Translations under genes and position numbers: made by a program
Notes under the pieces: generated by a model
What the model saw: the letters and a program-made list of their open reading frames with translations, nothing else
Database searches by the model: none
What the model was told of the DNA's origin: nothing
Shown here: positions 1-5,446 of the stretch, one piece after another
How positions within the stretch are numbered: position 1 is the first letter of the stretch
How the letters are laid out: each line of letters begins with the position of its first letter
Assembly (NCBI GenBank): GCA_041485125.1
Contig: JBGPIT010000246.1
Span: 1-7,780, forward strand
Direction: 5' to 3'
Origin: JBGPIT01 sp041485125
GTDB lineage: Bacteria > Desulfobacterota > Binatia > UTPRO1
DNA: 7,780 nt

Positions 1-266
1 ACCATCAGGAGGGGCGCGAGCGCGAAGATCGTGTAGTACGCGAGCGCGGCGCCGAGGCGGAGGTCGTTGTGCGCGCTCCACTCGTTGAAGGTGGCAGTCA
101 GGAGCGACCAGAGGACGCGCGGCGAGCGCAGCGGGTGCGAACGGTCTTTGGCGGGCGCGAAGATCGCCGCGGTGAGCTTGTCCTCACCGCTTGCGTCGGT
201 GTCGTGCGGGGCGGGCTCCGCCGGCGGCTCGTCGCGCCGGTCCCGGTCTGGCGAGGCCGAAGGCAC
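1..266 (-). CDS. YihY/virulence factor BrkB family membrane protein (N-terminal part, cut by window edge)
   Basis: Only the first 88 codons are present. The start is GTG at 264-266, chosen because an AGAGGT Shine-Dalgarno-like stretch lies just upstream and no ATG occurs in this frame. Residues 1-46 are polar and rich in Pro, Asp and Arg, a disordered cytoplasmic leader. Residues 50-88 then read RVLWSLLTATFNEWSAHN followed by the signature LGAALAYYTIFALAPLLM, which matches the first membrane segment of the YihY/BrkB family (once wrongly named RNase BN). The family has about six membrane helices and sits in the inner membrane; its function is not settled, with proposed roles in transport or envelope integrity. 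The gene begins 9 bp after the stop of the 77-aa small membrane protein, so it is probably the distal gene of the minus-strand envelope operon. Family assignment is based on the AALAYYT motif alone, since the rest lies outside the window. Confidence 0.82.
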   Translation of the reverse strand, partial: MPSASPDRDRRDEPPAEPAPHDTDASGEDKLTAAIFAPAKDRSHPLRSPRVLWSLLTATFNEWSAHNDLRLGAALAYYTIFALAPLLM

Positions 267-275
267 GGCGACCTC

Positions 276-509
276 TCAGCGCCGGGAGAGAATCTTCGAA
301 ACCAGAAAGCCCGCCAGGATCGCGCCCGCGAGCGCGACGAAGGGCCGTTCGCGTATCAGCGCCAGAACCGGCGCGGCAACCGACTCGAAATCGCCGTCGC
401 CCAGCGCACCGTCGCGATCGGAGCCATTCGCGCCGTCATTCTTCGCCGCGTCCAGTTCCGCGGGATCGATCGATCCGGGGCCGGGAATGTGATCGTCGAG
501 GTGTGCCAT
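276..509 (-). CDS. small single-pass membrane protein with DUF883/ElaB-like tail
   Basis: A 77-residue protein. Residues 1-43 are acidic and probably disordered. Residues 44-54 (ESVAAPVLALI) lead into RERPFVALAGAILAGFLVSKILSRR, a Gly/Ala-rich membrane helix ending in two arginines. That RERPF-helix-RR architecture recalls the C-terminal anchor of the DUF883 family (ElaB, YqjD, YgaM), inner-membrane proteins some of which bind ribosomes in stationary phase. The long coiled-coil typical of that family is missing, so membership is only suggested. The ATG at 507-509 has a GGAG eight bases upstream. It lies 12 bp after the stop of the 73-aa protein and 9 bp before the YihY/BrkB gene, so the three are very likely co-transcribed. 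No enzymatic motif is visible. Confidence 0.72.
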   Translation of the reverse strand: MAHLDDHIPGPGSIDPAELDAAKNDGANGSDRDGALGDGDFESVAAPVLALIRERPFVALAGAILAGFLVSKILSRR

Positions 510-521
510 TCGTCGCTCCGT

Positions 522-743
522 TCAGTCGCCCCGACGCCCGAGCCACGCACCCAAGACGAAGCCGCCGACCAGCCACGGGACCGGATGGCTGCTGATCTGG
601 CTGCGCAGGCTGAACTCGCTCTGCACGGCGACCTTCAGCTCCTCGACGGCCTCGCGCAGCTCGGCCTCGTCACGCTCGATCGCATGTCGCAGCACCTCGC
701 GCTCGTCGACTGCCGCTTCGGGAGTGTTCATCGTATCGGCCAT
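522..743 (-). CDS. DUF3618-like small membrane protein with coiled-coil and C-terminal anchor
   Basis: A 73-residue protein. Residues 13-42 form a charged amphipathic helix (REVLRHAIERDEAELREAVE and onward) of the kind seen in DUF3618 proteins, where an I-x-R-x-x-x-x-L pattern precedes a membrane anchor. Residues 53-73 (HPVPWLVGGFVLGAWLGRRG and a final Asp) are a Gly-rich membrane helix closed by arginines, like the tail of the neighbouring 77-aa protein. The start is uncertain: GGAGG at 744-748 touches the ATG at 741-743 with no spacer, while the in-frame ATG at 729-731 (Met5) is 12 bases away. It follows the DUF445 gene by 39 bp. In other genomes proteins of this kind accompany YihY-type and holin-like membrane proteins in envelope or stress operons; the role here is inferred from context only. 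Confidence 0.72.
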   Translation of the reverse strand: MADTMNTPEAAVDEREVLRHAIERDEAELREAVEELKVAVQSEFSLRSQISSHPVPWLVGGFVLGAWLGRRGD

Positions 744-748
744 CCTCC
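744..748 (-). promoter_or_regulatory. GGAGG ribosome-binding site abutting the start codon
   Basis: On the minus strand GGAGG runs directly into ATG (GGAGGATG). Zero spacing is poor for initiation, and the next in-frame ATG is 12 bases away, which is slightly too far. The true start of the 73-aa protein could be either codon. Confidence 0.5.
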
Positions 749-782
749 GGTCATGCTGCGGTACTGCCCGCGCATCGTCAAC

Positions 783-2120
783 TCAGCCGAGGAGCCAGTG
801 GGTGAGAGCGATGAGGATGCCGATGATGCCGCCGACGACGGCGCCGTTCAGGCGGATGAACTGGAGGTCGTCGCCGACGCGCTCCTCGATCTGCGCGACC
901 AGCGCGTCGGTGTCGAGCGCCTCGAGGTTCTCGCGCACGGTGAGCCCGATTTGATGGTGGTGGCGGCGCAGCAGGTCGTGCGCGGTGGTGCGCACCCACC
1001 GATCGAACGACGCGCGGCGCTCCGGGTCCTCCAGCAGCTCGAGAATGCCGGCGCGGAGCTTCCGGTCGACCAGACCGGAGAGGTAGCTCTTGGGATCGTC
1101 GAGATCCTCCTCGAGCTGCGCGCGCAGACGCTGAAGCATCTCGCCGATCACCGGGCCGGCCTCGAGGCTCTCGAGGACCGCCTGGCGGAGCTGGCGCACT
1201 TGCTCGAGCGCCGTCGGGTCGCCGCCGGCGAGGCGCTCGCCGAAGCGCTGCAGAGCGGTGCGGATCAAGCCGCGGAGTGGATGATCACGTTCGCTGGCGG
1301 CGTGGCGGAGCTCGGCCGAGGCGTAGCCGCAGGCCGCCTCGACGATCTTCCGCTGCACGATCTTGCGGCGGAGAAACATCGGCACGAGACGCTTGCCTTC
1401 CTCGCGCAGCGTGCGCGCCGAGCGGTCGAGCCACCAGCCGAGCTCGGCGGCGGTGCGCGGCCGGTCGGCGATGTTCGCGAGCGAGGCGGCCATCATCTCG
1501 AATGCCGCGTCGGCGCTCTCGCTCTCCGCGAGCTCGATCAGCCACCGTCCGGCCGAGGCGTCGATCGGCAGGTCGCGCAGCTGGCGCTGAAGAGTGCGGT
1601 CGACGAACTCGCTGACCTCGCCCTCGGTGAGCATGCGCGCGACGCCCCGGAGCACGTCGCGGATCGGCGCGCCGATGCGCTCGAGGTGCTCGGCATCGGA
1701 GATCCAGTCGAGGACGAGCGTGCTCGGCGCGACCCGTTCGAGGCGGGCGAGGATGACGTCGGGAGCGAGCCAATCGTCCTGCACCATCGAGACGATGCTC
1801 TCGACGATCTTGTCGCGCCGCTCGTGCAGCAGAGCGGTGTGCGGGATCGGAATGCCGAGCGGGTGGCGGAAGAGGGCGGTCACGGCGAACCAATCGGCGA
1901 GCCCGCCGACCGTCGCCGCCTCGAAGCCGGCTGCGGCGAGGCGCAGCCACTCCTGGCCGGCGAACGGCCCGACCCGGAGCGCGATCTGACACCCCACCGC
2001 GCCGACGACCGCGGCAATGAGCGACGCCGTGCCGACGTGGTTGCGGCGCCTGCTCGCGGGCAGCCGGGCAAGCGGTCGGCGTAAGGTCCCTTCGAGACTC
2101 TGATCCGCGACGCGCGTCAC
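783..2120 (-). CDS. DUF445 family membrane protein (YjiN-like)
   Basis: A 445-residue protein with a clear DUF445 architecture. Residues 1-27 are basic. Residues 29-50 are a membrane helix (VGTASLIAAVVGAVGCQIAL). Residues 72-105 carry the family signature: GGLADWFAVTALFRHPLG, then IPIPHTALLHERRDKI. A long helical soluble region follows (about 108-420), and the protein ends in a second membrane helix at about 424-444 (GAVVGGIIGILIALTHWLLG). E. coli YjiN belongs to this family; no biochemical role is established. Length is normal. The start is GTG at 2118-2120, without a strong Shine-Dalgarno (only ACGGGA one base upstream), so a start slightly downstream is possible. It is the first gene of the minus-strand cluster and is transcribed divergently from the riboflavin synthase gene across 96 bp. 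Confidence 0.9.
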   Translation of the reverse strand: MTRVADQSLEGTLRRPLARLPASRRRNHVGTASLIAAVVGAVGCQIALRVGPFAGQEWLRLAAAGFEAATVGGLADWFAVTALFRHPLGIPIPHTALLHERRDKIVESIVSMVQDDWLAPDVILARLERVAPSTLVLDWISDAEHLERIGAPIRDVLRGVARMLTEGEVSEFVDRTLQRQLRDLPIDASAGRWLIELAESESADAAFEMMAASLANIADRPRTAAELGWWLDRSARTLREEGKRLVPMFLRRKIVQRKIVEAACGYASAELRHAASERDHPLRGLIRTALQRFGERLAGGDPTALEQVRQLRQAVLESLEAGPVIGEMLQRLRAQLEEDLDDPKSYLSGLVDRKLRAGILELLEDPERRASFDRWVRTTAHDLLRRHHHQIGLTVRENLEALDTDALVAQIEERVGDDLQFIRLNGAVVGGIIGILIALTHWLLG

Positions 2121-2216
2121 GTCCCGTTACGCTACCACGATTCGGGAGGGCGGCGCAGGCACGACGGGGACGACCGTCGTTGCCGGAGCGCACGCGAACG
2201 GCTACCGTGCGCGCCG

Positions 2217-2807
2217 GTGTTCACCGGAATCATCGAGGAGGTCGGCGAGGTCGTCGAGGCACGCCCGGGTTTCCTGCGCATCCGGGCCCGGCAGATCCTC
2301 GCGGACGCCAAGCTCGGCGACTCGATCGCGATCAACGGCGTCGACCTCACGGTCGCGACGCTCGAGGGCGACACCTTCTTCGCCCACTTGATGCCGGAGA
2401 CGTACCGGCGCTCGAATCTCGGCGCGCTCGCGGCAGGCGACGCCGTGAACCTCGAGCGCTCGGTGCGGCCGATGGACCGCTTGAGCGGTCACATCGTGCG
2501 CGGCGTCGTCGAGGGCACGGCGACGATCGACGCTTTCGTTCCCGAAGGAGAGGCGATCATCGCGTTCTTTCGCGCTCCGGCCGACCTGCTGCGCTACATG
2601 GTCGTCAAGGGACCGGTTGCGATCGACGGCGCGAGCCTGACGATCATCGAGAAGACCAGCGACACCTTCGCGGTCTCGCTGGTCCAGTACACCCAGGCGA
2701 ACACCGCGCTCCTGCGGAAGCAGCCCGGCGACCAGGTGAACATCGAGACCGACATCGTCGCCCGTTATGTCGACTCGTTGCTCGCCGAGCGGGAGGGCTC
2801 GCACTGA
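2217..2807 (+). CDS. ribE: riboflavin synthase, alpha chain (divergent N-terminal barrel)
   Basis: A 196-residue protein with the two tandem lumazine-binding beta-barrels of riboflavin synthase, which dismutates two 6,7-dimethyl-8-ribityllumazine molecules into riboflavin and a pyrimidinedione in the cytosol. The N-terminus MFTGIIEEVG is diagnostic and fixes the GTG start at 2217-2219, although no Shine-Dalgarno is visible. Barrel 1 includes GDSIAINGVDLTV (35-46) and MPETYRRSNLG (59-69). Barrel 2 includes VVKGPVAIDGASLTI (129-143) and VNIETDIVARYV (174-185). By alignment from memory with the E. coli enzyme, Phe2, His92, Lys131, Ser140, Thr142 and Asp179 (E. coli 2, 97, 137, 146, 148, 185) are kept. 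The usual Cys48 is Asp43, the usual His102 is Val97, and the usual IP(H/E)T is VQYT (156-159). It may be a functional variant or a lumazine/flavin-binding paralogue. No other rib gene is nearby, and the gap upstream shows no FMN riboswitch. It is coupled to the crotonase gene. Confidence 0.9.
   Translation: MFTGIIEEVGEVVEARPGFLRIRARQILADAKLGDSIAINGVDLTVATLEGDTFFAHLMPETYRRSNLGALAAGDAVNLERSVRPMDRLSGHIVRGVVEGTATIDAFVPEGEAIIAFFRAPADLLRYMVVKGPVAIDGASLTIIEKTSDTFAVSLVQYTQANTALLRKQPGDQVNIETDIVARYVDSLLAEREGSH
2791..2797 (+). promoter_or_regulatory. ribosome-binding site of the crotonase gene, inside ribE
   Basis: GGGAGGG lies 9 bases before the ATG at 2807-2809. It sits within the last codons of the riboflavin synthase gene. 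With the TGATG stop/start overlap, this supports translational coupling and fixes the crotonase start. Confidence 0.7.
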
Positions 2808-3649
2808 TGGCCGCCGACGACTACGCCTGCCTGCGCGTGCGGCGCGATCGCGGCGTCGCGTTCGTCACCATCGACCATCCACCGATCAACCTCTTCGACT
2901 TGGCACTCATCCAGGACGTCAACCGGCTCGGCCTCGAGCTCGAGCAGGACGACGACGTCCGCGTCGTGGTCTTCAGGAGCGCGAATCCGGACTTCTTCAT
3001 CGCCCACGCCGACGTCCGCTTGATCCAAGGCTTACCGACCGCGGCGGCGCCGAAGCCGACGTCGCTCGGTCTCTTCCACGCCATGGTCGATCGCTTCCGC
3101 ACCATGCCGAAGGCGACGATCGCGCAGATCGAGGGCATCACGCGCGGCGGCGGCAGCGAGCTCGTGCTCTCGCTCGACATGCGCTTCGGCGCGCTCGGAC
3201 GCGCCGTCCTCGCGCAACCCGAGGTCGCGCTCGGGATCATCCCCGGCGGCAGCGGCACCCAGCGCCTGCCGCGCCTGATCGGCCGAGCGCGCGCACTCGA
3301 GGTGATCCTCGGCTGCGACGACTTCGATGCGGCGCTCGCGGAACGCTACGGATATTTGAATCGCGCCCTGCCGCCCGAGGAGCTCGGGCCTTTCGTCGAG
3401 CGACTCGCCTACCGCATCGCCTCGTTCCCGCAGGAAGCGATTGCGCTCGCCAAGGCGGCCGTGAACGCCGCCGAGCTCCCGACCTTCGAGGGTCTGCTCG
3501 AGGAAGCGGACTGCTTCAACCGAGCGCTCGGCACTGAGGCGGCGCGCACGCGCATGGCGCGGTTCCTCGAGCTCGGCGGCCAGACGCCCGAGGCCGAGCG
3601 CGAGCTCGGCCGGCTGGTCGAGCGCTTGGCCGGATCGCGGTCGTCATAA
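2807..3649 (+). CDS. enoyl-CoA hydratase/isomerase (crotonase) family protein
   Basis: A 280-residue cytosolic protein of the crotonase fold, which stabilises CoA-thioester enolates in an oxyanion hole. Residues 16-30 (GVAFVTIDHPPINLF) are the usual first strands. Residues 60-70 (NPDFFIAHADV) form the first half of the oxyanion hole; the common A-G-x-D is A-H-A-D here, with His67 in place of Gly. Residues 110-120 (GITRGGGSELV) form the second half, with Glu118 at the first catalytic Glu position. Residues 136-154 (AQPEVALGIIPGGSGTQRL) supply Glu139 at the second catalytic position. Both glutamates of classical hydratases are therefore present, so hydratase or isomerase activity is plausible, but the substrate cannot be read from sequence. 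The ATG overlaps the ribE stop by one base (TGATG). Membership in beta-oxidation, branched-chain or aromatic acid degradation is unresolved, as no other acyl-CoA gene is in the window. Confidence 0.9.
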   Translation: MAADDYACLRVRRDRGVAFVTIDHPPINLFDLALIQDVNRLGLELEQDDDVRVVVFRSANPDFFIAHADVRLIQGLPTAAAPKPTSLGLFHAMVDRFRTMPKATIAQIEGITRGGGSELVLSLDMRFGALGRAVLAQPEVALGIIPGGSGTQRLPRLIGRARALEVILGCDDFDAALAERYGYLNRALPPEELGPFVERLAYRIASFPQEAIALAKAAVNAAELPTFEGLLEEADCFNRALGTEAARTRMARFLELGGQTPEAERELGRLVERLAGSRSS

Positions 3650-3660
3650 CCAACGCCCAC

Positions 3661-3667
3661 AGGAGGT
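3661..3667 (+). promoter_or_regulatory. consensus Shine-Dalgarno of the bcp gene
   Basis: AGGAGGT is a full anti-16S match, 3 bases before the ATG at 3671 (4 bases counted from AGGAGG). It confirms the start and suggests efficient translation, stronger than any other site in the window. Confidence 0.8.
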
Positions 3668-3670
3668 CGG

Positions 3671-4135
3671 ATGCCGAAGCTCGAGCCCGGTGACCGGGCA
3701 CCGAAGTTTGCCCTCGAAGACCAGCACGGGAAGAAAGTGAAGCTCGCCGACTTCGCCGGAAAGAAGCTGCTGATTTATTTCTACCCCAAGGCCGACACCC
3801 CCGGGTGCACGGTCCAGTCGTGCGCGGTGCGGGACGCCCAGAACGATTTCGACGGCCTCGGCGCGGCAGTCGTCGGCATCAGCCCGGACAGCGTCGAGCG
3901 CCAGCGCAAGTTCGACGACAAGTACACGCTCGGCTTTCCGCTCCTGGCCGACGAAGACCACGTCGTCGCCAAGGCGTTTGGCGTGTGGGGCAAGAAGTCC
4001 ATGTACGGACGTACCTACGACGGGATCAAACGCTCCGCCTTCCTCATCGACGAGCGCGGCAAGATCCAGAACGCCTGGTACGGCGTCAGCCCCAAGGACA
4101 CCGTCCCGAAGGCAACCGCGGCCCTCGAGAGCTGA
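3671..4135 (+). CDS. bcp: thioredoxin-dependent thiol peroxidase (Bcp/PrxQ-type peroxiredoxin)
   Basis: A 154-residue cytosolic peroxiredoxin of normal length for the Bcp/PrxQ class, which reduces H2O2 and organic hydroperoxides with electrons from thioredoxin. Residues 5-17 (EPGDRAPKFALED) are the typical opening. Residues 36-55 (YFYPKADTPGCTVQSCAVRD) hold peroxidatic Cys46 in PxxxT/S-xx-C form, and Cys51 five residues later is the resolving Cys of the atypical 2-Cys PrxQ type. Arg121 in IKRSAFLID is the conserved Arg of the active site. WGKKSMYGRTYDGIKRS (106-122) is the Bcp-specific loop. The gene follows the crotonase stop by 21 bp, so co-transcription is likely, although the strong Shine-Dalgarno means it could be translated independently. 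It converges on the small exported-protein gene, with 3 bp between the two stops. Confidence 0.95.
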   Translation: MPKLEPGDRAPKFALEDQHGKKVKLADFAGKKLLIYFYPKADTPGCTVQSCAVRDAQNDFDGLGAAVVGISPDSVERQRKFDDKYTLGFPLLADEDHVVAKAFGVWGKKSMYGRTYDGIKRSAFLIDERGKIQNAWYGVSPKDTVPKATAALES

Positions 4136-4160
4136 CCCTCAACGCCGGCGCGGCGAGGGT
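4135..4160. terminator. hairpin over the convergent stop codons of bcp and the 89-aa gene
   Basis: ACCCTC (4135-4140) pairs with GAGGGT (4155-4160). An inner GCCG/CGGC stem (4144-4147 with 4151-4154) and a GCG loop lie inside, with a three-base bulge. It could stop transcription from both sides, but no T-tract follows on either strand, so an intrinsic terminator is not proven. Confidence 0.35.
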
Positions 4161-4408
4161 GACGGGGCGGGCGACTTCGGCGGCAGGACCAGCTCGCCTG
4201 GCTTGGGAATCGGCTCCGGCGTGGCCCGCAGGAAGTCGCTCCGCCCGGGGACTCCAGGGTCGATCTCGACGATGGTCGCACGCCCGCTGCCGTCGAGGTG
4301 CGGGATCCGCGCACGCTCGCGGTGAGCGTCGGCGGCCGCCACGCCGGACAGGGCGAGGACTCCCCAGCCGGTCGCACAGCACATCAGTATCGTCGTGCGC
4401 GTTCGCAT
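4139..4408 (-). CDS. small exported Pro-rich protein of unknown function
   Basis: I do not recognise a family. The proposed 89-residue protein starts at ATG 4406-4408, with AGGG seven bases upstream. Longer in-frame starts exist up to 4708, but they would bury the signal peptide. Residues 1-6 (MRTRTT) are basic, residues 7-26 hydrophobic (ILMCCATGWGVLALSGVAAA), with a likely Sec signal-peptidase site near VAAADA. The mature part (about 62 residues) is IPHLDGSGRATIVEIDPGVP (35-54) and then a Pro-rich tail (64-86) ending in three arginines. Cys10 and Cys11 lie in the hydrophobic segment without a lipobox context. It is expected to act in the periplasm or outside the cell. It converges with bcp and diverges from the secreted 217-aa protein. 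The signal peptide is the main argument that it is real. Confidence 0.6.
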   Translation of the reverse strand: MRTRTTILMCCATGWGVLALSGVAAADAHRERARIPHLDGSGRATIVEIDPGVPGRSDFLRATPEPIPKPGELVLPPKSPAPSPSPRRR

Positions 4409-4475
4409 CACCCTATCGACCTTTCCGTGATACTCGACGTGCCGGGTGGCACACGTCTTTCTACTGCATGAACGC

Positions 4476-4503
4476 TTGTCCTCGCTAAATCGGGCGATAT
4501 AGA
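4476..4503 (+). promoter_or_regulatory. candidate sigma70-type promoter upstream of the secreted 217-aa protein
   Basis: TTGTCC (4476-4481) and TATAGA (4498-4503) are separated by 16 bp, each matching consensus at four of six positions, in a locally AT-richer patch. It would give a leader of about 220 bases. This is a guess from consensus matching only. Confidence 0.25.
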
Positions 4504-4635
4504 GTACGCGCAGCCGATCCGGCCAGCCACCGCGCCACTGCACGAACATGCAGGCTCGCGAGCTGTTCCGAAATGCCGAGCGCTCGAGAGAACGACATGA
4601 CAGAGGACCCCCGAAAATCCCCCACTCCCGCGAAC

Positions 4636-4654
4636 CAACGCGTGATTCGCGTTG
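4636..4654. repeat. perfect inverted repeat, operator-like
   Basis: CAACGCG (4636-4642) and CGCGTTG (4648-4654) flank a 5-base TGATT spacer. The size and spacing fit the binding site of a dimeric regulator, or a short RNA hairpin in the leader of the downstream gene. It lies 74 bp before the ATG at 4729. Confidence 0.35.
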
Positions 4655-4717
4655 ACGAGCGTCGGGCACATCCGCATGGCACTTCTGTTGCTCTCCTGCC
4701 AGTGACATTGCCTATCG

Positions 4718-4724
4718 AAGGAGG
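4718..4724 (+). promoter_or_regulatory. ribosome-binding site fixing the start of the secreted protein
   Basis: AAGGAGG sits four bases before ATG 4729. It selects this start over the ATG 156 bases upstream in the same frame, which has no Shine-Dalgarno. Confidence 0.8.
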
Positions 4725-4728
4725 CGTC

Positions 4729-5382
4729 ATGCGTCGTGTTTCCACTCTCGGTTTGAATGCACTCGTGGTCGTGCTCAGCGTGCTCACGATGAACGGGGTC
4801 GCGTATCCGTGCTCGGCGGTTCGCGCGGCAGCCCGCATCGATCTCTTCACCTGTCCCTGCCCGGACCCGAACGGCGGCGGCAACCTCGAGAGCCCGATCT
4901 ACGTCGTAACCGGGACGATCGTCCTCAGTAACCAGCGCGCGAACCCGACCCTCGGAAACATCGTGATCGAGCTCGACGCCAAGAAGAAGGGGAAATACGT
5001 CGTCGCCGCAACCCAAGTGCTCGACGAGGCCGGCCACTCGTTCGTCAACACCTGCAACGGATCGTTCGCGGCGGGCCCGATCCCGGGCCACATCGTCCTC
5101 ACCGACGGCGCGGGCAACGAGCTCACGTTCGCGCAGGTGAAGAACCTGCCGCAGGGCAGCGTCGTGCTCCACTACGTCGCCACGTTTGCCGGCACCATCC
5201 CGGACGTCACGCCCGGCTCACGCGTTCGCGTGCGGGCGGTCACCACGGCAATCAACACCGACTCCACCCATACCTGCTCGGTCGACGCGGACGGCAACGG
5301 CTCGATCGACAGCAACGTGAGGACTCTCAGCTTGCAAAAGGTCGTGAAGGTCCCGGCGATCGCGGCCAGCATCACGCCCTGA
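4729..5382 (+). CDS. secreted protein of unknown family with an EF-hand-like calcium loop
   Basis: I do not recognise a family. The 217-residue product begins with a signal peptide: MRRVSTLG, then a hydrophobic core (LNALVVVLSVLTMNGVA, 9-25), cleavage possibly after the Ala-rich stretch near 33-35. The mature part has CPCPDPNGGG (42-51), then beta-rich segments such as IYVVTGTIVLSN (57-68) and GNIVIELDAKKKGKYVVAAT (76-95). Residues 186-194 (DADGNGSID) fit a calcium-binding EF-hand or dockerin/thrombospondin-type loop; the position-12 acid is Val197, so binding would be incomplete by EF-hand rules. Cysteines are at 28, 42, 44, 109 and 183, which could form disulfides outside the cytoplasm. It stands alone as a transcription unit, with its own strong Shine-Dalgarno and a strong terminator. 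An extracellular or periplasmic beta-sandwich role is inferred. Confidence 0.82.
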   Translation: MRRVSTLGLNALVVVLSVLTMNGVAYPCSAVRAAARIDLFTCPCPDPNGGGNLESPIYVVTGTIVLSNQRANPTLGNIVIELDAKKKGKYVVAATQVLDEAGHSFVNTCNGSFAAGPIPGHIVLTDGAGNELTFAQVKNLPQGSVVLHYVATFAGTIPDVTPGSRVRVRAVTTAINTDSTHTCSVDADGNGSIDSNVRTLSLQKVVKVPAIAASITP

Positions 5383-5397
5383 CGGTTCCCATTCTCG

Positions 5398-5441
5398 GCG
5401 GCGCGGCGACACTCCCGATCGCCGCTGCGTCGCTGCGCCGC
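5398..5441. repeat. GC-rich inverted repeat directly before the terminator
   Basis: A 13-base arm (5398-5410, GCGGCGCGGCGAC) pairs with 5429-5441 (GTCGCTGCGCCGC), with one G-U pair and an 18-base loop. As RNA it would form a stable hairpin 5 bases before the terminator stem. It may protect the 3' end of the upstream mRNA or reinforce termination. Confidence 0.55.
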
Positions 5442-5446
5442 TTCAG

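Larger units (their letters stand above)
4409..4728. other. 320-bp intergenic region between two divergent exported-protein genes
   Basis: No convincing coding sequence is seen. An open reading frame continues upstream of 4729 from an ATG at 4573, but it lacks a Shine-Dalgarno and would displace the signal peptide; the opposite-strand frames show no recognisable protein. The stretch is less GC-rich in places (4455-4505). It contains a candidate plus-strand promoter (4476-4503), a 7-bp perfect inverted repeat (4636-4654) and the Shine-Dalgarno at 4718-4724. It probably carries the promoters for both flanking genes. Confidence 0.6.

Noticed and set aside
69..2084. A 671-codon plus-strand open frame across the minus-strand cluster
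   Set aside because: It runs antisense to DUF445 and the small membrane proteins, which have recognisable motifs. Its own product is compositionally biased (Arg, Ala, Glu) with no domain. Long antisense frames are expected at this GC content.
1285..2193. A 302-codon minus-strand frame overlapping DUF445
   Set aside because: It is the Arg/Ala-rich alternative frame of the DUF445 gene on the same strand and has no domain signature.
2121..2216. A possible FMN riboswitch before riboflavin synthase
   Set aside because: The gap is only 96 bp and is shared with a divergent gene. None of the conserved FMN-element helices can be seen. A weak TTGCCG/TACCGT pair (2180-2208) is too poor to call a promoter.
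4573..4728. An N-terminal extension of 52 codons to the secreted protein
   Set aside because: The upstream ATG lacks a Shine-Dalgarno, the extension is polar, and it would bury the signal peptide that starts at 4729 after AAGGAGG.
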